From contig OX457027.1 in NCBI GenBank assembly GCA_949752745.1, positions 80,345,214 to 80,409,213 on the forward strand: a stretch of 64,000 nt of DNA. The letters run 5' to 3'. Origin of the DNA: Protula sp. h YS-2021 (taxonomy: Eukaryota; Annelida; Polychaeta; Sabellida; Serpulidae). The notes under the pieces are model-generated. The model saw only the letters and a program-made list of their open reading frames with translations, was not told the DNA's origin and made no database searches. Shown here piece by piece: positions 14,550 through 26,200 of this stretch. A program made the translations under genes and the position numbers. Position 1 is the first letter of the stretch. The number at the start of each line of letters is the position of its first letter.

Positions 14550-14562
14550 TGCTGACTCAGCA
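14550..14562. promoter_or_regulatory. Perfect T-MARE (Maf/AP-1) palindrome, right repeat
   Basis: TGCTGACTCAGCA, the reverse complement of the left-repeat copy. It lies 46 bp upstream of the TATA box at 14503. Confidence 0.6.
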
Positions 14563-14693
14563 GAATTTTACTTGTGTATATGAATGTCTCACTTACAGTT
14601 GTGAAGTTGTACAGCTGTTATACAGCAGAGACATCTAGCGGTGAAGTTAACTGACGGTGAAGTTAAATGGTCTGCCAAATGGTATTCATCCGC

Positions 14694-15104
14694 GAAGAAG
14701 CACTGTAATGGCGGTAAAAATGCATACAGCCAGCTGTGCAAATAGCCTATGACTACTTTATAACAAAACTTTACATAAAACTGAATCAAATGGTGAAATT
14801 TTCATATAAATCGACCAAGTATAACGAAAGGTATTGTTTTACAAAGTTTCAATTAAGCAAATAACCAAAGTTTGTTTACAAAGTTTGTTTACAAAGTTCA
14901 CTTTTTATTTATAAAGTTTCAATAAACACTTACCGAAATAGTTGTCACTGGATGCCATCCCTTGATCTGATGTGATCCAATTGTAGTTCTACAAATTGTA
15001 CTTCCTTGCTCCACTCACCGAAATGACTGTCACTGCTGTATGCTCATCCCTTATATACCCCTCTGACGGAACTGAAGCTGACTTGACAGAATGTTGCTCG
15101 CCTA
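14694..15104. other. Flank between the Polinton and the poly-G minisatellite
   Basis: There is no convincing gene. A 13-bp unit (CAAAGTTTGTTTA) is repeated at 14866-14898. Two diverged copies of a segment of about 40 bp (14928-14962 and 15013-15050) each contain, on the minus strand, AAGGGATG...CAGTGACA...ATTTCG|GTRAGT, which is a splice-donor-like end. The second is next to a minus-strand TATA box. The copy at 14958 opens a short frame (MASSDNYF) into the donor, like a first coding exon. This may be a relic of a further viral gene or a host 5' exon. Confidence 0.4.
15048..15057 (-). promoter_or_regulatory. TATA box outside the right inverted repeat
   Basis: Minus-strand TATATAAGGG, the same word as the promoter over the polymerase stop (4332-4341). 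A donor-like GTGAGT lies about 30-40 bp downstream and a second, GTAAGT, at 14933-14928. No full gene follows before the Polinton repeat. Confidence 0.45.
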
Positions 15105-15704
15105 GGGGGGGGGGGGGGGGGGGGGGGGGTCGAAAAAATGAAAAATGTTCAGAATCGTCTGAAACGGATAAATATGCAAAAATCACAATTTCGAGGGGGG
15201 GGGGGGGGGGGTCGAAAAAATGAAAAATGTTCAGAATCGTCTGAAACGGATAAATATGCAAAAATCACAATTTCGAGGGGGGGGGGGGGGGGGTCGAAAA
15301 TATGAAAAATGTTCAGAATCGTCTGAAACGGATAAATATGCAAAAATCACAATTTCGGGGGGGGGGGGGGGGGGGTCGAAAAAATGAAAAATGTTCAGAA
15401 TCGTCTGAAACGGATAAATATGCAAAAATCACAATTTGGAGGGGGGGGGGGGGGGTCGAAAAAATGAAAAATGTTCAGAATCGTCTGAAACGGATAAATA
15501 TGCAAAAATCACAATTTCGAGGGGGGGGGGGGGGGGGGTCGAAAAAATGAAAAATGTTCAGAATCGTCTGAAACGGATAAATATGCAAAAATCACAATTT
15601 CGAGGGGGGGGGGGGGGGGGTGTCGAAAAATGAAAAATGTTCAGAATCGTCTGAAACGGATAAATATGCAAAAATCACAATCTCGAGGGGGGGGGGGGGG
15701 GGGG
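15105..15704. repeat. Poly-G minisatellite, seven units of about 82 bp
   Basis: Seven copies of a nearly constant 65-bp spacer (TCGAAAAAATGAAAAATG...CACAATTTCGA) alternate with eight G-runs of about 16-25 bases (25 in the first, 18 in the last). The spacers differ by very few bases. Open frames with poly-Gly or poly-Pro here are translations of the repeat, not genes. The G-runs could form quadruplexes. Confidence 0.95.
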
Positions 15705-15815
15705 TCTGTTGCCATGGTTACACTGATTGACAGGTCGGGTTCATTGGCTTCATGTTGATTGACTCGGCCAAACCACTTTCGCTCCAGACAGCATCATCTC
15801 AGTATGACGCCATGA
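15705..15815. promoter_or_regulatory. Regulatory-looking DNA with an RFX X-box-like site
   Basis: GTTGCCATGGTTAC at 15708-15721 is close to the RFX X-box palindrome, with one mismatch in the second half-site. ATTGG (reverse CCAAT) occurs near 15742. The segment leads into the CRE/ETS array. No coding frame is supported. Confidence 0.35.
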
Positions 15816-16042
15816 TGACGTCACAGATGGTCGCGCCTATCCTAACGCTTATCATGACTTCCGGTCCAGACATGATGACGTCACTTCCCGTCCAGACATG
15901 ATGACGTCACTTCCGGTCCAGACATGATGACGTCACTTCCGGTCTAGACAGCACTTCCGGTCCAGACGCTATGACGTCACTTCCAGACATGATGACGTCA
16001 TTTCCAGACAGTATGACGTCATTTCCAGACAGTATGACGTCA
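15816..16042. promoter_or_regulatory. Array of eight CRE (TGACGTCA) sites alternating with ETS-like sites
   Basis: Perfect TGACGTCA palindromes start at 15816, 15876, 15902, 15928, 15972, 15993, 16014 and 16035. Between them lie ACTTCCGG or close variants (ETS-type) and TCCAGACA. The unit is about 26 bp in the middle and 21 bp at the end, where ETS decays to ATTTCCAG. This is either a strong ATF/CREB plus ETS enhancer or a minisatellite that happens to carry these sites. The satellite begins 34 bp after the last site; 16043-16075 shows nothing further. Confidence 0.65.
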
Positions 16043-16810
16043 CAAAGTGACCCAGAACCCTTATTATCACACTACTGGTAAGAAATATATATATTTTTTA
16101 AAAAGGAGGTAAATATTGATTTTTTTCACTGTTTTACGTTTTTAGCTTGGATATTTCTGTTGCCAGACACGTAGTTCAAGGTAAAAAAATGTGTGACCGT
16201 TTTATGATGTTTAGTACCACGGCAAAACAACAGTTACCAAATTTAGAAATCATGCAAAAGGAAAAATATATTGGTAAATATTCAATAGGTGCAAAAACTC
16301 CCAAAATTGGCCATTAGGTCCTCATTCAGTTTATTTACTTTTTAAAGGCCGCCACTAATTGCGAGTACTCAATTCCTTTACTGTCCTTTAAGAAAATATT
16401 ACAGCTTCAAAACTACACATTTTAACACTTTGTTCTGTTATTTACAAATTCCACTGAAAGATTTTGGAATTTATAAAAAAAAAAAAATTAAAAAAATTTT
16501 TTGTCCAAAAATTTTTCTCATAGGTACAAGATTTCAAATGAAGGAAATATAAGTGCTGTAACATGCTCTTTACAATAACTATTACTGGTTACGGAAACAA
16601 AATAACTTTCAAAATAAAAAAGTTACAACCCTTCAAGTTTTATTTTTTTTGTTTGACAAAAATCCAATTATCATAATTTGGTAGCAATCTTAAATGCACT
16701 GCGAAATTGTTACGCATCGTTCGATTTGGCTCATTTTTCCCAAGTTTATTTCCTATACAGCATTGTTTAAGAAAATATAACTTTGATTAAGAATTTCAAA
16801 AATAATTGCC

Positions 16811-17270
16811 CCATATAAGGAACAAGACCACAATTACTTCCGCCTTCATTGCCCAATAACAGGAAGACTATTAGCATGGCAGCTGTACTTTTCCGATAAT
16901 GTTATGATTGTTCCGGGCAATCAGTAATAAACTTGTGGCATGCTTATGTTCCCAAAGGGTTGTACTAGAGGCATGCTTAAACTCCTTGCAATCAAGCGTA
17001 TAGTTTTTGAGAAATATGACGTCAAAGTTCACTAATTTTTTCATGTTATCGAGCGACTTCGAGATCCATGGGTGCCCCTGTTTGATGCGAGATAGCAAAA
17101 AATCCAATTGGTCAACCCCCAAATATTTTGGTGTTTTTTGCCTTCTCAAGGGTTAGTTTGAAGGATTTAATAAAGCTTGATTTCCCAGCAATGTTGTAGA
17201 AGACGTCAGATTTCGAAATTCTATAAAGAAACATATAAGTAAATTAATTGTGGTCTTAGGCCTGATATGG
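16811..17270. repeat. Inverted-repeat-bounded 460-bp segment inside the monomer (first copy)
   Basis: The left arm is at 16811-16836 and begins CCATATAAGG. The right arm is at 17245-17270 and ends CCTGATATGG. The arms pair over 26 bp with 4 mismatches; the inner 13 bp (AAGACCACAATTA) are perfect. It holds the 92-codon frame. The same segment is in every complete monomer except 19 and 27. It looks like a small non-autonomous element (MITE-like) captured before amplification, but there is no clear target duplication beyond a possible ATAT. Confidence 0.6.
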
Positions 17271-20200
17271 CATATATGAAAGTGAGAGGTCTAGGACTAT
17301 AGAAGGATGTTTCGTCTTATTTTTCCACAAACTGCCATGAATCGGCCCAAAAATATTGAAAACTGTTGCTTTCTAAGCCTTTTGATTATATTGCTTAAAT
17401 TTTTGTTTTAAATGTAGATTTTGTGTGATTTACGATGTCATTTTTTGAAATATTGTAATTTTTATTGATAATTTGAATATCAGGCTTTAAAAGCGCCATA
17501 TTTAAGTAGAATGGCTCCAAACCTACATAGGAACAGCTTAAAATTGCCATTTCCGTTTGAATAAAGTGTGAAACAGCCATGTATTTTATGTGATTTTTTG
17601 CAAATATCGATGATTCTGGGGGGGGGGGGGTTTATTTTTGGTTTTATGTGGGCATGTTTTTCTGTTTATTCAGCCTGATCATTTGAAAAACTAAACTTTT
17701 ATTATATGTGTCATGAACTGGCTACAAATAGGCAGGTTTTGGTAAGAAATATATATATTTTTTAAAAAGGAGGTAAATATTGATTTTTTTCACTGTTTTA
17801 CGTTTTTAGCTTGGATATTTCTGTTGCCAGACACGTAGTTCAAGGTAAAAAAATGTGTGACCGTTTTATGATGTTTAGTACCACGGCAAAACAACAGTTA
17901 CCAAATTTAGAAATCATGCAAAAGGAAAAATATATTGGTAAATATTCAATAGGTGCAAAAACTCCCAAAATTGGCCATTAGGTCCTCATTCAGTTTATTT
18001 ACTTTTTAAAGGCCGCCACTAATTGCGAGTACTCAATTCCTTTACTGTCCTTTAAGAAAATATTACAGCTTCAAAACTACACATTTTAACACTTTGTTCT
18101 GTTATTTACAAATTCCACTGAAAGATTTTGGAATTTATAAAAAAAAAAAAATTAAAAAAATTTTTTGTCCAAAAATTTTTCTCATAGGTACAAGATTTCA
18201 AATGAAGGAAATATAAGTGCTGTAACATGCTCTTTACAATAACTATTACTGGTTACGGAAACAAAATAACTTTCAAAATAAAAAAGTTACAACCCTTCAA
18301 GTTTTATTTTTTTTGTTTGACAAAAATCCAATTATCATAATTTGGTAGCAATCTTAAATGCACTGCGAAATTGTTACGCATCGTTCGATTTGGCTCATTT
18401 TTCCCAAGTTTATTTCCTATACAGCATTGTTTAAGAAAATATAACTTTGATTAAGAATTTCAAAAATAATTGCCCCATATAAGGAACAAGACCACAATTA
18501 CTTCCGCCTTCATTGCCCAATAACAGGAAGACTATTAGCATGGCAGCTGTACTTTTCCGATAATGTTATGATTGTTCCGGGCAATCAGTAATAAACTTGT
18601 GGCATGCTTATGTTCCCAAAGGGTTGTACTAGAGGCATGCTTAAACTCCTTGCAATCAAGCGTATAGTTTTTGAGAAATATGACGTCAAAGTTCACTAAT
18701 TTTTTCATGTTATCGAGCGACTTCGAGATCCATGGGTGCCCCTGTTTGATGCGAGATAGCAAAAAATCCAATTGGTCAACCCCCAAATATTTTGGTGTTT
18801 TTTGCCTTCTCAAGGGTTAGTTTGAAGGATTTAATAAAGCTTGATTTCCCAGCAATGTTGTAGAAGACGTCAGATTTCGAAATTCTATAAAGAAACATAT
18901 AAGTAAATTAATTGTGGTCTTAGGCCTGATATGGCATATATGAAAGTGAGAGGTCTAGGACTATAGAAGGATGTTTCGTCTTATTTTTCCACAAACTGCC
19001 ATGAATCGGCCCAAAAATATTGAAAACTGTTGCTTTCTAAGCCTTTTGATTATATTGCTTAAATTTTTGTTTTAAATGTAGATTTTGTGTGATTTACGAT
19101 GTCATTTTTTGAAATATTGTAATTTTTATTGATAATTTGAATATCAGGCTTTAAAAGCGCCATATTTAAGTAGAATGGCTCCAAACCTACATAGGAACAG
19201 CTTAAAATTGCCATTTCCGTTTGAATAAAGTGTGAAACAGCCATGTATTTTATGTGATTTTTTGCAAATATCGATGATTCTGGGGGGGGGGGGGTTTATT
19301 TTTGGTTTTATGTGGGCATGTTTTTCTGTTTATTCAGCCTGATCATTTGAAAAACTAAACTTTTATTATATGTGTCATGAACTGGCTACAAATAGGCAGG
19401 TTTTGGTAAGAAATATATATATTTTTTAAAAAGGAGGTAAATATTGATTTTTTTCACTGTTTTACGTTTTTAGCTTGGATATTTCTGTTGCCAGACACGT
19501 AGTTCAAGGTAAAAAAATGTGTGACCGTTTTATGATGTTTAGTACCACGGCAAAACAACAGTTACCAAATTTAGAAATCATGCAAAAGGAAAAATATATT
19601 GGTAAATATTCAATAGGTGCAAAAACTCCCAAAATTGGCCATTAGGTCCTCATTCAGTTTATTTACTTTTTAAAGGCCGCCACTAATTGCGAGTACTCAA
19701 TTCCTTTACTGTCCTTTAAGAAAATATTACAGCTTCAAAACTACACATTTTAACACTTTGTTCTGTTATTTACAAATTCCACTGAAAGATTTTGGAATTT
19801 ATAAAAAAAAAAAAATTAAAAAAATTTTTTGTCCAAAAATTTTTCTCATAGGTACAAGATTTCAAATGAAGGAAATATAAGTGCTGTAACATGCTCTTTA
19901 CAATAACTATTACTGGTTACGGAAACAAAATAACTTTCAAAATAAAAAAGTTACAACCCTTCAAGTTTTATTTTTTTTGTTTGACAAAAATCCAATTATC
20001 ATAATTTGGTAGCAATCTTAAATGCACTGCGAAATTGTTACGCATCGTTCGATTTGGCTCATTTTTCCCAAGTTTATTTCCTATACAGCATTGTTTAAGA
20101 AAATATAACTTTGATTAAGAATTTCAAAAATAATTGCCCCATATAAGGAACAAGACCACAATTACTTCCGCCTTCATTGCCCAATAACAGGAAGACTATT

Positions 20201-23200
20201 AGCATGGCAGCTGTACTTTTCCGATAATGTTATGATTGTTCCGGGCAATCAGTAATAAACTTGTGGCATGCTTATGTTCCCAAAGGGTTGTACTAGAGGC
20301 ATGCTTAAACTCCTTGCAATCAAGCGTATAGTTTTTGAGAAATATGACGTCAAAGTTCACTAATTTTTTCATGTTATCGAGCGACTTCGAGATCCATGGG
20401 TGCCCCTGTTTGATGCGAGATAGCAAAAAATCCAATTGGTCAACCCCCAAATATTTTGGTGTTTTTTGCCTTCTCAAGGGTTAGTTTGAAGGATTTAATA
20501 AAGCTTGATTTCCCAGCAATGTTGTAGAAGACGTCAGATTTCGAAATTCTATAAAGAAACATATAAGTAAATTAATTGTGGTCTTAGGCCTGATATGGCA
20601 TATATGAAAGTGAGAGGTCTAGGACTATAGAAGGATGTTTCGTCTTATTTTTCCACAAACTGCCATGAATCGGCCCAAAAATATTGAAAACTGTTGCTTT
20701 CTAAGCCTTTTGATTATATTGCTTAAATTTTTGTTTTAAATGTAGATTTTGTGTGATTTACGATGTCATTTTTTGAAATATTGTAATTTTTATTGATAAT
20801 TTGAATATCAGGCTTTAAAAGCGCCATATTTAAGTAGAATGGCTCCAAACCTACATAGGAACAGCTTAAAATTGCCATTTCCGTTTGAATAAAGTGTGAA
20901 ACAGCCATGTATTTTATGTGATTTTTTGCAAATATCGATGATTCTGGGGGGGGGGGGGGTTTATTTTTGGTTTTATGTGGGCATGTTTTTCTGTTTATTC
21001 AGCCTGATCATTTGAAAAACTAAACTTTTATTATATGTGTCATGAACTGGCTACAAATAGGCAGGTTTTGGTAAGAAATATATATATTTTTTAAAAAGGA
21101 GGTAAATATTGATTTTTTTCACTGTTTTACGTTTTTAGCTTGGATATTTCTGTTGCCAGACACGTAGTTCAAGGTAAAAAAATGTGTGACCGTTTTATGA
21201 TGTTTAGTACCACGGCAAAACAACAGTTACCAAATTTAGAAATCATGCAAAAGGAAAAATATATTGGTAAATATTCAATAGGTGCAAAAACTCCCAAAAT
21301 TGGCCATTAGGTCCTCATTCAGTTTATTTACTTTTTAAAGGCCGCCACTAATTGCGAGTACTCAATTCCTTTACTGTCCTTTAAGAAAATATTACAGCTT
21401 CAAAACTACACATTTTAACACTTTGTTCTGTTATTTACAAATTCCACTGAAAGATTTTGGAATTTATAAAAAAAAAAAAATTAAAAAAATTTTTTGTCCA
21501 AAAATTTTTCTCATAGGTACAAGATTTCAAATGAAGGAAATATAAGTGCTGTAACATGCTCTTTACAATAACTATTACTGGTTACGGAAACAAAATAACT
21601 TTCAAAATAAAAAAGTTACAACCCTTCAAGTTTTATTTTTTTTGTTTGACAAAAATCCAATTATCATAATTTGGTAGCAATCTTAAATGCACTGCGAAAT
21701 TGTTACGCATCGTTCGATTTGGCTCATTTTTCCCAAGTTTATTTCCTATACAGCATTGTTTAAGAAAATATAACTTTGATTAAGAATTTCAAAAATAATT
21801 GCCCCATATAAGGAACAAGACCACAATTACTTCCGCCTTCATTGCCCAATAACAGGAAGACTATTAGCATGGCAGCTGTACTTTTCCGATAATGTTATGA
21901 TTGTTCCGGGCAATCAGTAATAAACTTGTGGCATGCTTATGTTCCCAAAGGGTTGTACTAGAGGCATGCTTAAACTCCTTGCAATCAAGCGTATAGTTTT
22001 TGAGAAATATGACGTCAAAGTTCACTAATTTTTTCATGTTATCGAGCGACTTCGAGATCCATGGGTGCCCCTGTTTGATGCGAGATAGCAAAAAATCCAA
22101 TTGGTCAACCCCCAAATATTTTGGTGTTTTTTGCCTTCTCAAGGGTTAGTTTGAAGGATTTAATAAAGCTTGATTTCCCAGCAATGTTGTAGAAGACGTC
22201 AGATTTCGAAATTCTATAAAGAAACATATAAGTAAATTAATTGTGGTCTTAGGCCTGATATGGCATATATGAAAGTGAGAGGTCTAGGACTATAGAAGGA
22301 TGTTTCGTCTTATTTTTCCACAAACTGCCATGAATCGGCCCAAAAATATTGAAAACTGTTGCTTTCTAAGCCTTTTGATTATATTGCTTAAATTTTTGTT
22401 TTAAATGTAGATTTTGTGTGATTTACGATGTCATTTTTTGAAATATTGTAATTTTTATTGATAATTTGAATATCAGGCTTTAAAAGCGCCATATTTAAGT
22501 AGAATGGCTCCAAACCTACATAGGAACAGCTTAAAATTGCCATTTCCGTTTGAATAAAGTGTGAAACAGCCATGTATTTTATGTGATTTTTTGCAAATAT
22601 CGATGATTCTGGGGGGGGGGGGGGTTTATTTTTGGTTTTATGTGGGCATGTTTTTCTGTTTATTCAGCCTGATCATTTGAAAAACTAAACTTTTATTATA
22701 TGTGTCATGAACTGGCTACAAATAGGCAGGTTTTGGTAAGAAATATATATATTTTTTAAAAAGGAGGTAAATATTGATTTTTTTCACTGTTTTACGTTTT
22801 TAGCTTGGATATTTCTGTTGCCAGACACGTAGTTCAAGGTAAAAAAATGTGTGACCGTTTTATGATGTTTAGTACCACGGCAAAACAACAGTTACCAAAT
22901 TTAGAAATCATGCAAAAGGAAAAATATATTGGTAAATATTCAATAGGTGCAAAAACTCCCAAAATTGGCCATTAGGTCCTCATTCAGTTTATTTACTTTT
23001 TAAAGGCCGCCACTAATTGCGAGTACTCAATTCCTTTACTGTCCTTTAAGAAAATATTACAGCTTCAAAACTACACATTTTAACACTTTGTTCTGTTATT
23101 TACAAATTCCACTGAAAGATTTTGGAATTTATAAAAAAAAAAAAATTAAAAAAATTTTTTGTCCAAAAATTTTTCTCATAGGTACAAGATTTCAAATGAA

Positions 23201-26200
23201 GGAAATATAAGTGCTGTAACATGCTCTTTACAATAACTATTACTGGTTACGGAAACAAAATAACTTTCAAAATAAAAAAGTTACAACCCTTCAAGTTTTA
23301 TTTTTTTTGTTTGACAAAAATCCAATTATCATAATTTGGTAGCAATCTTAAATGCACTGCGAAATTGTTACGCATCGTTCGATTTGGCTCATTTTTCCCA
23401 AGTTTATTTCCTATACAGCATTGTTTAAGAAAATATAACTTTGATTAAGAATTTCAAAAATAATTGCCCCATATAAGGAACAAGACCACAATTACTTCCG
23501 CCTTCATTGCCCAATAACAGGAAGACTATTAGCATGGCAGCTGTACTTTTCCGATAATGTTATGATTGTTCCGGGCAATCAGTAATAAACTTGTGGCATG
23601 CTTATGTTCCCAAAGGGTTGTACTAGAGGCATGCTTAAACTCCTTGCAATCAAGCGTATAGTTTTTGAGAAATATGACGTCAAAGTTCACTAATTTTTTC
23701 ATGTTATCGAGCGACTTCGAGATCCATGGGTGCCCCTGTTTGATGCGAGATAGCAAAAAATCCAATTGGTCAACCCCCAAATATTTTGGTGTTTTTTGCC
23801 TTCTCAAGGGTTAGTTTGAAGGATTTAATAAAGCTTGATTTCCCAGCAATGTTGTAGAAGACGTCAGATTTCGAAATTCTATAAAGAAACATATAAGTAA
23901 ATTAATTGTGGTCTTAGGCCTGATATGGCATATATGAAAGTGAGAGGTCTAGGACTATAGAAGGATGTTTCGTCTTATTTTTCCACAAACTGCCATGAAT
24001 CGGCCCAAAAATATTGAAAACTGTTGCTTTCTAAGCCTTTTGATTATATTGCTTAAATTTTTGTTTTAAATGTAGATTTTGTGTGATTTACGATGTCATT
24101 TTTTGAAATATTGTAATTTTTATTGATAATTTGAATATCAGGCTTTAAAAGCGCCATATTTAAGTAGAATGGCTCCAAACCTACATAGGAACAGCTTAAA
24201 ATTGCCATTTCCGTTTGAATAAAGTGTGAAACAGCCATGTATTTTATGTGATTTTTTGCAAATATCGATGATTCTGGGGGGGGGGGGGTTTATTTTTGGT
24301 TTTATGTGGGCATGTTTTTCTGTTTATTCAGCCTGATCATTTGAAAAACTAAACTTTTATTATATGTGTCATGAACTGGCTACAAATAGGCAGGTTTTGG
24401 TAAGAAATATATATATTTTTTAAAAAGGAGGTAAATATTGATTTTTTTCACTGTTTTACGTTTTTAGCTTGGATATTTCTGTTGCCAGACACGTAGTTCA
24501 AGGTAAAAAAATGTGTGACCGTTTTATGATGTTTAGTACCACGGCAAAACAACAGTTACCAAATTTAGAAATCATGCAAAAGGAAAAATATATTGGTAAA
24601 TATTCAATAGGTGCAAAAACTCCCAAAATTGGCCATTAGGTCCTCATTCAGTTTATTTACTTTTTAAAGGCCGCCACTAATTGCGAGTACTCAATTCCTT
24701 TACTGTCCTTTAAGAAAATATTACAGCTTCAAAACTACACATTTTAACACTTTGTTCTGTTATTTACAAATTCCACTGAAAGATTTTGGAATTTATAAAA
24801 AAAAAAAAATTAAAAAAATTTTTTGTCCAAAAATTTTTCTCATAGGTACAAGATTTCAAATGAAGGAAATATAAGTGCTGTAACATGCTCTTTACAATAA
24901 CTATTACTGGTTACGGAAACAAAATAACTTTCAAAATAAAAAAGTTACAACCCTTCAAGTTTTATTTTTTTTGTTTGACAAAAATCCAATTATCATAATT
25001 TGGTAGCAATCTTAAATGCACTGCGAAATTGTTACGCATCGTTCGATTTGGCTCATTTTTCCCAAGTTTATTTCCTATACAGCATTGTTTAAGAAAATAT
25101 AACTTTGATTAAGAATTTCAAAAATAATTGCCCCATATAAGGAACAAGACCACAATTACTTCCGCCTTCATTGCCCAATAACAGGAAGACTATTAGCATG
25201 GCAGCTGTACTTTTCCGATAATGTTATGATTGTTCCGGGCAATCAGTAATAAACTTGTGGCATGCTTATGTTCCCAAAGGGTTGTACTAGAGGCATGCTT
25301 AAACTCCTTGCAATCAAGCGTATAGTTTTTGAGAAATATGACGTCAAAGTTCACTAATTTTTTCATGTTATCGAGCGACTTCGAGATCCATGGGTGCCCC
25401 TGTTTGATGCGAGATAGCAAAAAATCCAATTGGTCAACCCCCAAATATTTTGGTGTTTTTTGCCTTCTCAAGGGTTAGTTTGAAGGATTTAATAAAGCTT
25501 GATTTCCCAGCAATGTTGTAGAAGACGTCAGATTTCGAAATTCTATAAAGAAACATATAAGTAAATTAATTGTGGTCTTAGGCCTGATATGGCATATATG
25601 AAAGTGAGAGGTCTAGGACTATAGAAGGATGTTTCGTCTTATTTTTCCACAAACTGCCATGAATCGGCCCAAAAATATTGAAAACTGTTGCTTTCTAAGC
25701 CTTTTGATTATATTGCTTAAATTTTTGTTTTAAATGTAGATTTTGTGTGATTTACGATGTCATTTTTTGAAATATTGTAATTTTTATTGATAATTTGAAT
25801 ATCAGGCTTTAAAAGCGCCATATTTAAGTAGAATGGCTCCAAACCTACATAGGAACAGCTTAAAATTGCCATTTCCGTTTGAATAAAGTGTGAAACAGCC
25901 ATGTATTTTATGTGATTTTTTGCAAATATCGATGATTCTGGGGGGGGGGGGGGTTTATTTTTGGTTTTATGTGGGCATGTTTTTCTGTTTATTCAGCCTG
26001 ATCATTTGAAAAACTAAACTTTTATTATATGTGTCATGAACTGGCTACAAATAGGCAGGTTTTGGTAAGAAATATATATATTTTTTAAAAAGGAGGTAAA
26101 TATTGATTTTTTTCACTGTTTTACGTTTTTAGCTTGGATATTTCTGTTGCCAGACACGTAGTTCAAGGTAAAAAAATGTGTGACCGTTTTATGATGTTTA

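Larger units (their letters stand above)
285..14693. mobile_element. Polinton/Maverick (adintovirus-type) integrated element, about 14.4 kb
   Basis: It has inverted repeats at both ends and a full Polinton core: family B polymerase, retroviral-type integrase, FtsK/HerA-type packaging ATPase, adenain-like protease, hexon-like and penton-like capsid proteins. All of these are open without internal stops. The two sets of genes converge near 5.85 kb. The length is slightly under the usual 15-20 kb. No 6-bp target-site duplication is recognisable at either edge, and the two inverted repeats differ by several substitutions and an indel, so the outer boundaries are approximate and this is not a brand-new insertion. 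Extra genes (NADAR, PC4-like family) are accessory. Confidence 0.93.
14453..14693. repeat. Right terminal inverted repeat of the Polinton
   Basis: Reverse complement of the left repeat. The match runs from the outer GCGGATGAATACC to CATTCTG on the inside, with several base changes and an indel of about 18 bp. It carries a TATA box and a Maf/AP-1 palindrome. No target duplication of the left flank is seen after 14693. Confidence 0.92.

Noticed and set aside
14989..15633. Poly-Gly and poly-Pro frames in the G-rich repeat
   Set aside because: They are direct translations of the 82-bp repeat and its G-runs.
15105..15704. CRISPR-like array (constant and variable parts alternating)
   Set aside because: The part that varies is only the length of a G-run, the 65-bp parts are all the same, and the setting is an animal genome without cas genes.
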